Notes under the pieces: generated by a model
The model's database searches: none
What the model saw: the letters and a program-made list of their open reading frames with translations, nothing else
Told to the model about the DNA's origin: nothing
Part shown: in pieces, positions 53,414 through 64,000 of the stretch
Position numbering within the stretch: position 1 is the stretch's first letter
How the letters are laid out: the number at the start of each line of letters is the position of its first letter
Made by a program: the position numbers and the translations under genes
Source of the DNA: Symsagittifera roscoffensis
Taxonomy: Eukaryota; Xenacoelomorpha; Acoela; Convolutidae
Assembly: GCF_963678635.1 (NCBI RefSeq)
Contig: NC_087066.1
Coordinates: 7,903,954 to 7,967,953, forward strand
Length of the DNA stretch: 64,000 bases
Direction: 5' to 3'

Positions 53414-54505
53414 GGATTGTTATCTTGCAAGATCTTGGAAGATTCTTGCAAATTAGGGTTATCTTGCATGGGTGAGATTATCTTACAAGAAAACTGCAAG
53501 ATTTTAAAGGAAAAATTATTCTGTTGTTGTTAAAAATTAAGCATTTCGAATTAGGACATTCCAAAACTCATTTGCTGTTCCGACTTTTGATACGAAAGTA
53601 ACGGAATTTTCGTGCTCGGGTGGGTTTTTTTCTTCAGACAAATTTCGACTTTTTAACTAGCCATTTTTCACGGAATTTTTTTTATCAGTCGAAAGGTATT
53701 GTTGTCCTAAGCTCAAATTTGAAAAGATATTTCACATGTGATCAATTTTCGTAAGGTTACACGGGTTTAGAGATTGCAATTTTGGCCAATTTGGGACAAT
53801 TAACGCGCGATATTATTCGCGCTATGAACGCGTAAGCGTAGATTTAATCCGTCTTAGAAATCATTCCAAATTGGTTAAAGGAAGCTTATTTGCCATAATT
53901 GTTTTGCTACAAGGAGCGAAATCTATCCCTTTGTACTTTATATGGCGTGTAGAGGGATAATTTTCAGAAAAAATTTCAAATTTTAGAAATTTTTTTTTTT
54001 CATTTTGTTTTATTTCATATATTTTTTTAATGTTATTACTGCTTAAATTTTAAAAGGCAGTCGGAACATTCAGGGCTTCGCCCTGATACGAGCAGTCTTG
54101 TTTTATTTTTTATTAGAATAGATTGTCTAGTTTTGCAACTCTAGCGTTGAAAAGTTACTTTTCGTTAATTATGTCACAATTTTTATCAAAAATAACAATT
54201 AGCTTGAAATGTTTTTGTACGTTGGGTTCATATATATCGTTCGTATGTAATTATGTTGTTCTTAATATGCGGCTATAATTTTTTTTTGCTGGTTTGTTCT
54301 AGCATTTCTTGTTACCACATGTTACTACTATTGCTTTCTCCCTACATTCGGTTGTCGCGTGCATACTTTTTCATTAAAGATCATATCCTTCAAGATAATT
54401 CGTTTAAAATGTTATGATTCCGAGGTTTTCCTGTACACAAGAGAAGCGATGCATATTTTTTTGAGAACCTGGCAAGATTCTTGCAACATCTTGCATGATA
54501 ACCTC
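53414..54505. mobile_element. Inverted-repeat element with TTATCTTGCAAGAT ends, carrying a nested family A copy
   Basis: The left end has GTTATCTTGCAAGATC and further ATCTTGCAAG-like words up to about 53505. The right end has CATCTTGCATGATAACC, the inverse. Family A copy 7 sits inside. Confidence 0.55.
53576..54102 (+). mobile_element. Family A repeat, copy 7
   Basis: Starts TGTTCCGACTTTTGATACG and ends GGGCTTCGCCCTGATACGAG followed by CAGTCTTGTT. All internal landmarks are present. Confidence 0.87.
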
Positions 54506-54859
54506 CTTCGGTTGATTAGGGTCTTCCTAACAAAATAAAAATATATATATATTAAAGTTACAAAAAAATGGTTTCATTTAAAAATTTACTTCAATCTGCA
54601 GTCTCTCTTCCCTGCAAAAAGCTAAAACAAAAAAGGCACAAAAACTTGAATGCATTTTTTTACATCCTCCATTTTTTTGGATAAGATTCGACTTCGAAGT
54701 TGCAGTCGAAATCTTCTGATATTTTTGCACAGCAATCTATGTAGTTTTATTTTTCTCAAACTTTTCTTATAACAGCACGTCCTTCTGTGTATCAATATGG
54801 TTGTTTTCTAGCAATCAATAATTTGAGACTTGCATTTTGAAATTTTTGTTTTTATCTAG

Positions 54860-54952
54860 ACGGGATCCAAACGACACCGATGATTCTAATCAGCATTGTG
54901 TGCAGCTGTTTGGAGGAAAACTGTTTTCTGTGAACTGTTATGCGAAATCACT
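54860..54952 (+). CDS. C-type lectin domain, fourth exon
   Basis: The acceptor TTTTTATCTAG ends at 54859 and the donor GTAAGT starts at 54953; phase 2-2. It reads RDPNDTDDSNQHCVQLFGGK, then VNCYAK. This is the CTLD Asn/Asp-rich loop, the CV-x-L cysteine and the second disulphide cysteine. The usual EPN/QPD sugar-specificity triplet is DPN here, so sugar binding cannot be assumed. Confidence 0.82.
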
Positions 54953-55242
54953 GTAAGTTGTTGCAACTTTTCGCCTTTTTTTGGGGGGGGGGGGATTTGG
55001 TAACCGAGTGAACCGAATGAGAGATACTTATTTTTCCTGTCATCAAATCTCTAAACGCCGGACCGAGGTCCGCAAAAACCTCAATGATGTGCCGTTTTCA
55101 ATGCAACTAAATTTCAAAACCTTGAAGGGGTTTATAGGCGCGAAAAAAGCCTGGAAAAAGTTTCGATCAAGATAATCTAGAAAGGGTCGCAAAAATCTGA
55201 AAAAATAGTCAAAAATCACAAAAGAGCAAACAAAGTCGTTTC
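54953..55242. other. Intronic DNA
   Basis: G-run near 54983 and no recognised feature. Confidence 0.5.
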
Positions 55243-55877
55243 AGTGTGAAAGTCCGGAATACCCATATAGTGTAGAAGTTAGTCGCGGTTTACTCTGAGA
55301 CGTGGTTGCAATACTATCACGAGTTAACCGCGATACAGTGCAACAAAAAAGTCGCAATTATGTCTGGATACTTAGAGAACTAGTCTCGATATTCAAGGCA
55401 TTAATAGAAATAATTTTTTAAATTAGTCGCAAATAATTAAACTTAAAATTTTAGAGTGTAGATTCAGGCGAGTTCTTCTCTAGGTTCGTTTTCTCTCTTC
55501 TTTCTCTCACGCACACCCACTCTCTCTCTCTCTCTCTCGCACTTGAAAAGACACCGCAAAGTGGTTCCTTGGGTATTGAATTCAGTGGGGCGACCGAGAT
55601 TCACTATTATCTACAATCCCGAACGTGCTAAGTCGGTGGCAACTATTCTGTACTGTCTTATGTTACTTGCCCCTCTGTCTACTGCTTTTAGGGCTGTCTC
55701 GTAGATACGATCGCAAAAATTTCCAATTGTAATTTAATTCAGATGAATATACGTCCAAATACCGGAAAATTTGAGTGGCGTGAATAAAATCTAATAATCT
55801 AATCAAAAGGAAAGGGTCCGCGATTTATCAGCACAATTGTTTTATTGCAATTTATCTTTCAACTGACTTCACTAAAC

Positions 55878-55921
<44 letters not shown>

Positions 55922-56286
55922 AGATTAATCCTAACTAACCTCGCAGAATATTTCCACACAAATACTCAGGTTGGTCTGCTAAATTTACTAGAGCCTCTAC
56001 GGACACTTTTACTTTGAAGTATTAAAGCTGATCTCGTTAGCTTCAATAATCACTGTTTTCAATCTGATTAAAACCAAAAATCTGTTGTCTCTGCTATCAT
56101 TGTTATCTTATTGCGAGAACAACTCAAACGACTCACTAGCAAAAATTGTTCTGACTTCCAATTCCGTCCAATTCCTCATCTTTATTTACACCTAGTTTAG
56201 TTTAGTCAAATCTTTCCCTATCAGTCCTGGACTCCGCTTAAATCACCCTTCCGCACAAGTTTAAGACTAGTGTGAAAGTCCGGAAT
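55243..56286. repeat. 1.0-kb segment flanked by an 18-bp direct repeat
   Basis: AGTGTGAAAGTCCGGAAT occurs at 55243-55260 and 56269-56286. The 1,008 bp between include two (TC)n tracts (about 55515-55547 and 55880-55919) and no ORF. The repeat could be a long target duplication, for example of a retroposed sequence, or short terminal repeats. Confidence 0.5.
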
Positions 56287-58039
56287 GTCAACACTGTCAC
56301 GTGGTAATTTTGTTTTTTAACAATCTCTTCAAACTTATACGATACCAGGTATGGGTTAGGTGTCACAATGCGACCAAGCAAACAGATATCATACGATTCT
56401 ATTCAACTAATTCCAGACCTCCGTTAGTTTTAGCCCTCGAGTTCAACTCAACCTCCAAACCATACTACGTTTACTCAGTGACCATCCCAAGGCCTTTATT
56501 TTGAATATTTCGTTATTTTCCGACCTCCCAAGGGTAGATGGAGACTGTTTTATCGGGTAGCTATTTAGTTTCAGGTATCTAAAAAAATTTATCTGTACTC
56601 TATTCTAATCCCGATCTTCTAGCTTCAAGGGAACTTAATCCTATTCTATTAGGGGTAAAATTAAGCCGAAAAGTCACCTCCTGGGAGTATAATATATTGC
56701 CCGTCCGTACATGTTTTTAAGTAGACCTAAATTTCATGTAGCGGTCCTACTACTTCCAATTTCCTCTGGAACTACTTTTTTTAGTGTAGTTGAAAAGTTA
56801 TTAATAGCCAAGCTAAGCTAAGCCCAAAATTTACCAAGTCTTTTTTGAATTATTTCTACTACTCCAACGTTGCATTGTTAAACTATATCTTCATTAGGTT
56901 GTGCTTCGAGGCCCAGTGTATAAGTTTATCCCCAGTTATTAGGAAGCTGACCAAATTAGGGGGATCCTAATTACCAAATCCCATCCATAGTCCATTAACA
57001 TTATACAAGTTATCCTATTTCTAAGGTACATCATCACTTTTTCCGGAATAAAATTTTAACACCGAAAGAAGCCGCCGGAGGGGTTTTACTTACTAGGGGT
57101 CTTTTTCGGGTTTTGTATTTTATGCGTATTGCCGCAATAAAATTAATATGCCATTGCTCATTTTTTTGCGTAATTTTTTTCAATTTCCGGTCTAGGGTTT
57201 TTTTCATGTGCTAATAGATTCCAATCCAACCGTTGGAAATGGAATGGTCAACTTATAACACAACACAAGATGTATCTTGGTATTATCTATCGTCTCTTCA
57301 AGTTTCAGCTCCTGGCGTTCAGAGGGGCCCGAGAAACAACTATAGACATAAAATCGCAAGTGGGGCTCACTGGGCGTGGGTTTCAAAACTTGAGCTTTCC
57401 TCAATTAGGCCTACAATATACTCAAATTTGAGCCTAATCAGGCCGCTAGTTGCCGAGTTCTGATAGGCCCCTTTGCACTTCCGGGGACCGTTATCGCTTG
57501 AGCCCCCCTTCCCCCGTGGTTCTGAGGGATCCCGTTTTTTTATGCTGGGGTCAAATCATCTGTAGTACCGCTCCTCTGAGTTGCCTTAGTTCCAATTTGG
57601 AGGGGGTCCGCCGATTTTGTTGTTTTTTGTTTTTTTTTTTGGCATAAGAGTGACGAATTCTTCCAAACTTGAATTGTTCTGAACTCGACCCTTTGATTGC
57701 TGAACTATCTAACTTAATGACTAATCAATTTTACACTTAGGTTACTTTTAGCCTTACCATACTACATGCAAGTTCCAAGGTAATACATTCTACACGTTTT
57801 GATAGTTTGAGTATAATCTAAACATATCTGAAACAAAAGTGCGACTCAGGGAGGCAAAAATGAAAAAAAAAATGATAACCCTAAAGTTATATTTTGGTAA
57901 GTTGTTATTTAAATTATTTTTACTTCGCGTTTTATATCAATAGATTACCGTAACGTGGTGGAAGGGAACACCTCAACTGTCCCAATCAGCGGTAAACCTG
58001 ATTGGGTTTTTTGAGTAAATGGGATATGAATTTTTGGGG
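56287..58039. other. Unassigned intronic DNA of more balanced composition
   Basis: Short open frames exist without splice or family support. No RNA gene or clear element end was recognised, although a mobile-element origin is plausible from the composition shift. Confidence 0.4.
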
Positions 58040-58160
58040 AAACGGTGTTGGATTTTAACTTGGGAAGGCAGCGAGAGTTGAACTGCCAATCTCGCGGGGG
58101 GATTCCTTACCTCGGTCTCAAACTAGCAGCAACACCGTAACTGACGGACCAAGAAAAGCC
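58040..58160 (-). mobile_element. Possible tRNA-like (SINE) sequence
   Basis: On the minus strand TGGTCCGTCAGTTACGGTGT resembles a tRNA 5' half, and GGCAGTTCAACTCTCGCTGC resembles a T-arm with a B box. Stem pairing is poor, so a real tRNA gene is unlikely. A decayed tRNA-derived element fits better. Confidence 0.3.
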
Positions 58161-59152
58161 AGAAGACGAATAGAGGAGTGCAGGAAAAATGGAACGTGGG
58201 GCTAAAAAGACAGTTATTATAAAAAGGGGAGAGTCAAGAATATACAATATACAATGCATGTATGACGATAAGCAGTATTTAGGCAGAAAAATGCAAACAA
58301 AAGCCGACAAAATGATGACATCAAGGTTATCCACCGCACTAGCTTCACTTCTTCAGAGATTTTCCAAAGTACTGCTGTTTATAAAGTTTCTCCGGCTCAC
58401 AGACGATCCAGCCTGTCCAGCCATAGACCATTTCCCTTTTTTTTCCCAAATTCCAGACCCAAATTCCGTTTTTCTTCTTTTCCCACATCACAGAGTTATT
58501 TCGTTGAGCGAAGCTCTCCTTTACTATTTAAGGCCGCATTTTGCGTCTAGACGATTTTTCTGTTGGTGCCACTTTTGAAACTTGCGTCTAGAGTTTTTAT
58601 ATTGTAGAGTTTTTTTTGTAAAACATTGGAGTAAGTAATAGCAAATTACAAAGAAAGCCAAAAAAACTTATGTAAAAGCGTAAGAGGATAAATATTTCAG
58701 TTCAAATAGAATTGAGCTGAGCAGTTGAACATAAAGCTTAAAACAGTTGAACATAAAACAACCTTCTTATTAATATTCTATGTTTTTTAACGTTATTAGA
58801 ACAGAGATGGATTTAAAAAAAGCTACACTAAATTATGGTAACAACATTTGTATTTCCTGAGTTTCCCATTTTAAGGAAATTTTTCTCACTAACTATACAC
58901 TGAATTTTACCAAAATTTTAAAATCGACAAATAAAAATTGATCTGAGCTACATTCTAGGTTAGAAGGTTTAACCGGTTTGATTAGAGTATATAACAGTTT
59001 TATTTCTTAAAATGTCAACAATTAACAAATGTAGCCTTTTTTTTGCGGCGTGAAATTCAGTACGTTTGGGTTTCAAAAGTTATCATCCTAACGAACATAG
59101 ATCCTTGTCTGGTTCCTTTTCAACAGCATGAAAAATAAACACTTTTAACGTG
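58161..59152. other. Intronic DNA, nothing recognised
   Basis: A 129-codon open frame at 58189-58578 has no family character and no splice context. I do not call it. Confidence 0.45.
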
Positions 59153-59319
59153 ACCAGTCATTTCCGCCCCAAAAGCAGTCGTTTCAGGAACTGAATGTTT
59201 TTGGGGCGATAATGACTGGAGCGAAAGTGACAAGGGCGGAAATGGGAGCCACTTTTTTATTATTATATTTTAAGGAAAAATTCTGAAAAAACCGGCGGTA
59301 ACCGGTTTTTTCAGAATTT
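59153..59319. repeat. Two adjacent hairpins
   Basis: CCAGTCATTTCCGCCCC at 59153 faces GGGGCGATAATGACTGG ending near 59220. Then TTCTGAAAAAACCGG faces CCGGTTTTTTCAGAA (59281-59317) with a 6-nt loop and a perfect stem. Confidence 0.8.
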
Positions 59320-60565
59320 CAGCAGAACTTTGTAAGTTTTTATTTAGAAAATTTGTTGTGCAACTTTCTCCATTGGTGTAATAGTTTTTGATGGTGGTTC
59401 TATAAACTGATGAAGTTCTTTTAAAAATTAGATTTTTCTTCCTAATCTGAAGTTTTTGACGAAAATATTTTAGAGTTCAGGAGTTTTTTATATCAGAAAC
59501 TACTCACTACATCTGTTTACGTCCGAGACAATTTAAATGCTTTAGGGAAGACCTCGGAGTTGATCCACCGAATGCATCAGTTGTGTGTCAAACGAAATCA
59601 TACAATTATTATTGAAATTCTCTCATGAAGAAAACATAAAATGAATAAAAACGAACAATGAATATTTTGAAGTGGACGACGGAAGAAAACGCTACACGAG
59701 AAATAAACATGCAATACTTCGAAATGTATGGTAAATTTATTTGAATTTTGGGTTTTGGTCGTAATTGAAATATAATTCTAAATATTTTAAACCGTTTTAA
59801 TTTTTAGTTCGACACTTTTCCGATGAAGCATCTAGTGTTTCTAAGAAAAGAGATACGTGTTATGGGATCAGCGAAGTTTCTTGACCGAATCTCGTCGCAC
59901 GTTGCTTGTTTTTCTTCTAAAAAGCGAGGTGATTGCATAAGTTGTCCTGGAAATTGAAGCAATTTGAAAAAGAGTGCACGCATAGTTAGGACTTATAGGC
60001 CAATTTTTAAAACAGTAATGCGGCAAAAATTTTGTGAGGTATGAAAATTTAAGGTATAATATACTTATTGTATATAGTTATTAGAGTGGTAATTATTGTT
60101 TCCGTGTGAACATATTTTCATATATACCATATATAACTTTTGTTTCAAGTCTTATGATCTTTTTGGGATAAAAAACTTAAACGCCAGAGTATGAAAATAG
60201 CTAGAGCAAAAGTTACAATTCAAATTATTTTAATTTTTTTCTGTCAAACCAGTTTCATTTTCATATAATTGATAAACTGGTTAGGATGCACAATCAATTC
60301 TACCTAGAAAAGTAGTTTGTGGAAAAATATCAACTATCATGATCAGTCTAGTTAAAAGACAGAAGTTCCTAACAGCCTCTCAATTAATACAATATAATTT
60401 TTTTAATTCACTCAATCCTTAAACGAATTTTTTTTTAACCAATTATGTTAAAAAAAGTTTGTTGATGAACTAAGAAAGAACTTTGGTGGAAACATTTATC
60501 AATTGATCAATCAATTCTCAATCTGAAACAAATTCTGCTGAAGAAACAGTATTACAAAACGATCC

Positions 60566-61751
60566 CGGGTTGACGTCTATAGAAGAAAAATGCTTATGAA
60601 ACAGTTTCATATATGAAGTCTATGGAAAAAATGCATACCATACAAAAATCATATAAAAAATTTTTATTTTTGTTAAAATTTTTTAATGAACATTTTTGAT
60701 CTATTTGCCTCTTTTGAAGCTTTCTGGTCTTTAAATTCGATTTAAAAAAAGCTTATCATACAATTTTCAAGTATGAAAAATATAAGATAATCATTTTGTC
60801 ATAGAAAAAACAAAAGTTTCGAAAATTACCAAAAAAATGTTTCTGGGTAATTTTAAATAGATTTAAGTAATTTTATCTCTAAAATAGACGGAATTTTGAC
60901 AATCAAAAACATAATTTTAATTTAGTCGGAAAAACTGCTTATCATTTAGTTTTCATATATGAAATTTATGTAATATGTTTTTTCTCAAAAATTAAAATAC
61001 AAGTTTGAGGTAAGAAAATGTTAATCCCTTTTTGGTTGCAAACTTGCTTTTGTGCTCTTTATAAGTTTTACAAAAAAAATTTAGCAGGTAAAATTTGACT
61101 TTTTGTGTTTATAACGTAGTCCAGGAAGATTTTTTCACCCGAAAAATCCAAAAATTAGAAAAAAAAACGTTTTTTTTTGTTAACTTGATTATTATGTTTC
61201 GTTCAATTTGCTAAGATAAAAAAATATTGGTAAAAACAGGCCTTTTATCTCAACCACCAAAATTTTGAAACTAAAACTTATCTAGCTACATTTTTGGTAT
61301 ATAATTCCATGTGAAAAGGCTAAAACTAACGTACATGGCTAACATCGCCAAATGCTCTTTATCTGCGTGGTAACTGCCAGTTACACTCTGGGTTTTCTTA
61401 TGACAAAAAAATCCTTGGTTTGTATTTCGGATGAAACACAGAATTTCAAAACAAAAATTTTTTGTCTTTTTTAATGGAAAAAATGCTTGTCATACAATTT
61501 CAAAGGATGGAACAAAAGCTTATCGCGCGATTTCCATACAATTTTGAGGATAAAAAGACTGATGAAAAAGCTCAATAAATAAATTCAGTGTATGGAAAAC
61601 TTGCTTGTTATAAAATTTTGTAGTATGGAAAAAAGCATATTTTGCCATTTTCATACACTTTCTGTATGCATGAATATACATGAAAATGTATGAAAGAGTA
61701 TGATAAGCATTCTTTTCAAAAATGTTAGATAAGCATTTTTTGTCAACCCGG
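60566..61751. mobile_element. Family C element, long copy (CCGGGTTGAC...GTCAACCCGG)
   Basis: The left end is CCGGGTTGACGTCTATAGAA and the right end is GCATTTTTTGTCAACCCGG. The interior is AT-rich with recurring GCTTATCATACAATTTT-type words. There is no ORF. It is the same family as 19642-19832. Confidence 0.7.
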
Positions 61752-61800
61752 AATCTTCTTGAATTCTAGTTTCACCGTTCTGAAGCAACAATTTACAAGG

Positions 61801-62195
61801 TCTCAGGAAAATAATTTTCCAATTCATGTAGAAATCCTCATTAACGATACAATAGTTTCTACACAAGCTGGTGGTGTAAAATCAAATATCTAGTTTTGTT
61901 TGTTCAATGAAAGTTAGATCTGAGGCTGCAAATTATAATGACTGAGAAAAATAATTTTCAAATTCATGTGGAACTTCTTGATAATGATACAATAATTTCT
62001 ACACAAACTGGGAGTGTAAAATCAAATATAGAGTTTTGTTTTTTCAATCAAAATTAGATCTAAAGCTGCAATTTATAATGCCTGAGAAAAACAGTTTTCA
62101 AATTCATGTGGAAATCCTCGAAAATGATACAATAAGTTCTACAACAGCTGGTAGTGTTCAATAAATTATAGAGTTTTGCTTTTGAAGAGTGGAAA
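61801..62195. repeat. Tandem repeat, about 141-bp unit, three copies
   Basis: Units start near 61801, 61942 and 62083 with a TGAGAAAAATAATTTTCAAA-like string and share ACACAA..TGG.AGTGTAAAAT. They are diverged from each other by roughly 10-20%. The array directly abuts the LINE fragment. Confidence 0.85.
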
Positions 62196-63310
62196 GAAAG
62201 ATAACTGCGGAAACTACAGACCAGTTTTTCTTTTTATCCAGTAATCAGTAATACGCTTGAAAAACTAATCTGTATCAGAATGAAAAATTTCATATCATTG
62301 CAAAAAATTTTGACGCCAAATCAATTTGGATATCATTCAAAAAATCAACCTTAAGTGCAGCATTGGATATTATAGAGACAATTTCGAAAAGTTTGTCAGC
62401 TAAAGATGGTGTAGCATGAACCTTAATTGATTTGTCCAAATCATTTGAAACCGTTACTCATTCAATTTTTCTTGAAAAATATTATCAATATGGCTCTAGA
62501 TACACAATTCATGGACTTCTGAAGGTATACCTTGAAAACAGATATCATTGCAAAAAATTTTGACGCCAAATCAATTTGGATATCATTCAAAAAATCAACC
62601 TTAAGTGCAGCATTGGATATTATAGAGACAATTTCGAAAAGTTTGTCAGCTAAAGATGGTGTAGCATGAACCTTAATTGATTTGTCCAAATCATTTGAAA
62701 CCGTTACTCATTCAATTTTTCTTGAAAAATATTATCAATATGGCTCTAGATACACAATTCATGGACTTCTGAAGGTATACCTTGAAAACAGATATCAAAT
62801 GTTGATATTGAAAAACAGTTATCACAGAAACGTTCGATAGAGTGTGGAGTTCCCCAAGGTTTGGCTCTTAGCCTCTTACTGTTTCCGCTTCATGTGAACG
62901 ATCTTCCTGAAGTACTAATTACAGAATAACTATTTTTGCAGATGACGCAATATTGTTTGGAATCGTTGAAGATGAAAGTAAAACAATGTGCGTCGAATTA
63001 CAGCTCATTTCGTCATGGATGGAGAGCAATAAACTTATTTCATAGGAAATGACATATCTAAGCGTTACATTAGACATTACTCTTAAGTACAAACAACATA
63101 TCAATCATTTGAAGTATCGATTGTCATCACACACAGGCAAAACTTATCACTAGAAACTGTTTTTGAGTCAGAAATCTTTTTAAAAACTTTGTAAGGCTCA
63201 CATTCAACCAGTGTTACAATATGGAGGGCTGTTATATGGTCTGGCAAGTAATACTGATTTAAACGTTGTTCAGATAGCGCAGAACAGAATTTTACGAAAT
63301 CTTTTTAACC
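62196..63310 (+). pseudogene. LINE reverse transcriptase relic (jockey/CR1-like)
   Basis: Broken frames carry reverse transcriptase landmarks in order. GNYRPVFLFI (fingers) is at about 62217. NQFGYHSKNQPL and DLSKSFETVTHSIFLEKYYQ follow. SIECGVPQGLALSLLLFPLH is near 62835 and FADDAILFGIVED near 62935, where the catalytic Asp-Asp pair is intact. A C-terminal segment follows. Stops and frame changes separate them, so it is dead. A 250-bp internal segment is duplicated in tandem. Confidence 0.85.
62292..62796 (+). repeat. Exact 250-bp tandem duplication inside the LINE relic
   Basis: The block from ATATCATTGCAAAAAATTTT to TTGAAAACAG occupies 62292-62541 and again 62542-62791. The repeat continues to 62796, and I saw no differences. 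The junction shares ATATC, a 5-nt microhomology. Confidence 0.93.
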
Positions 63311-63423
63311 TATAAAAAAGCGGACAGTTTTTGTGTTTCTTCTAGCAAACAATCAAATTTTATCTGGTAATTAGCATGTTTTTTTTCTATTGGTTGAATT
63401 TCTGTATTTTTTTTATCTTGCAG

Positions 63424-63478
63424 TCAGAGGTCTCAGCCAATTTCCATCCCGATTTGTGCAAAGTTTTGTATCCAATAG
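63424..63478 (+). CDS. C-type lectin domain, last exon with stop
   Basis: It follows a long pyrimidine tract and TTATCTTGCAG. It enters in phase 2, as exon 54860-54952 leaves. It reads QRSQPISIPICAKFCIQ and stops at TAG 63476-63478. ISIPICAK is the final CTLD strand with its last conserved cysteine. The domain is thus complete and the protein ends right after it. Confidence 0.72.
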
Positions 63479-64000
63479 GTGACATACTGCTTAAAGAAGG
63501 CTAAGGGCAAACAAGTTCGAGTGTGACCTTAACCAAACAAAAAATTTTTGTGTGATTGTATGGGTGTTAGCATGCTATTCTACATAAATTGAGCTATTCT
63601 ATTTCATATAATTACCATGAAATATTGTCGGGTATTGCTGAATTCTACATTAATTTCTAAAAAGCCGTTTGAGCACACAACCAGTTAAGCCAACAAAAAA
63701 TACGCGCAGCTAAGCTCAAATTAAAATATTGGCATGTCGTATAGAACAACTGTTCGTGTAATTGGGTTTCCTAACAAGTTGGGTTTTCTAACAATTTTAG
63801 GAAAAAAACTCCATAGCTCTTGTTTTGGTGCTTTTATAGAAAATTGAAGGGTAGTTTTGAACCTAAAGGCATGCAAAAACCTGTTTCGGTGGTGGCGATC
63901 TTACGTGCGCTGCAGTTGAATGATTTAATTTTAGCTGATTCATAGTGATCATTGAGAAGAAGTACCAATTAGGGATCAGAATGATCACAAACAATAAACA
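63479..64000. other. 3' region of the lectin gene
   Basis: AT-rich, with no further exon. A poly(A) signal was not identified with confidence; an ACAATAAACA string lies at the window end. Confidence 0.4.

Larger units (their letters stand above)
6306..63478 (+). other. Model of a long host gene: trypsin-like end, Cys-rich part, C-type lectin domain
   Basis: This is the spliced model inferred from exon phases. Exons are 6306-6432, 6657-6736 (or ending with stop at 6748), 11841-12170, 19930-20008, 25051-25192, 27419-27456, 28217-28308, 30632-30749, 52495-52614, 52702-52737, 54860-54952 and 63424-63478. Every junction is GT-AG and phase-compatible. The C-terminal five exons make a full C-type lectin domain, so that part is strong. 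The link between the protease-like exons and the 11841 exon is uncertain: exon 6657 can end at a stop at 6746-6748 or splice at a GT at 6737. All introns are loaded with mobile elements, and the largest (30750-52494) holds the Polinton. The 5' end lies upstream of the window or is unrecognised. Confidence 0.6.

Noticed and set aside
58040-58160. A functional tRNA gene
   Set aside because: Only box-like strings are seen. Acceptor and anticodon stems do not pair, so at most it is a decayed tRNA-derived repeat.
58189-58578. 129-codon plus-strand ORF
   Set aside because: Composition and sequence look like chance translation. It has no domain, no splice sites, and lies inside the last lectin intron.

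Overview
This is a 64 kb piece of an AT-rich, repeat-laden metazoan (invertebrate-type) nuclear genome. The evidence is GT-AG introns with matching phases, an extracellular modular gene with a trypsin-like end and a C-type lectin domain, a Tc1/mariner element, tRNA-like SINEs, a LINE remnant, many foldback/MITE-like elements and two 200-N assembly gaps. I cannot name the species from the sequence.

The centrepiece is a Polinton/Maverick element at 31297-49631 (18,335 bp). It has about 220 bp terminal inverted repeats beginning AG, and a perfect 6-bp target duplication TTGGAG on both sides (31291-31296 and 49632-49637). It encodes the Polinton hallmark set: A32/FtsK-HerA-type packaging ATPase, retroviral-type DDE integrase, penton-like minor capsid protein, basic core-like protein, double-jelly-roll-type major capsid protein, adenain-like cysteine protease and a protein-primed family B DNA polymerase. 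The left block (31823-39914) is a tight plus-strand series of thirteen ORFs. Neighbours overlap (ATGA, TAATG, up to 299 nt) or lie a few bases apart, with one 72-nt gap. The polymerase (44459-49038) lies to the right, is interrupted by two spliceosomal introns and carries one net frame change in its middle exon, so this copy is probably not autonomous now. Between the two blocks lies an ambisense cargo module (40009-43755), bounded by about 120 bp inverted repeats, with a PC4-like ORF, an ORF with an HxH motif and an unrecognised ORF. Each Polinton terminus is itself a palindrome made of nested hairpins.

The host gene around it is on the plus strand. Small exons at 11841-12170, 19930-20008, 25051-25192, 27419-27456, 28217-28308, 30632-30749, 52495-52614, 52702-52737, 54860-54952 and 63424-63478 join with fully compatible phases. 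They give a secreted-type protein ending in a complete C-type lectin domain. The Polinton sits, in sense orientation, inside the intron that cuts this lectin domain (30750-52494). A trypsin-like C-terminal exon pair (6306-6432, 6657-6748) lies upstream and may be part of the same transcript or end a separate gene.

The rest is mobile-element debris. A roughly 530-bp repeat family (called family A here) has at least seven near-complete copies. One stretch carries four copies, one of them rewritten by an inverted duplication. Two foldback elements of more than 2 kb occupy 9.6-11.8 kb and 16.7-19.3 kb. There is a Tc1/mariner copy (3822-5107), SINE copies on either side of the Polinton, two members of a CCGGGTTGAC-ended family, and a LINE reverse transcriptase relic with an exact 250-bp internal tandem duplication near the right end.
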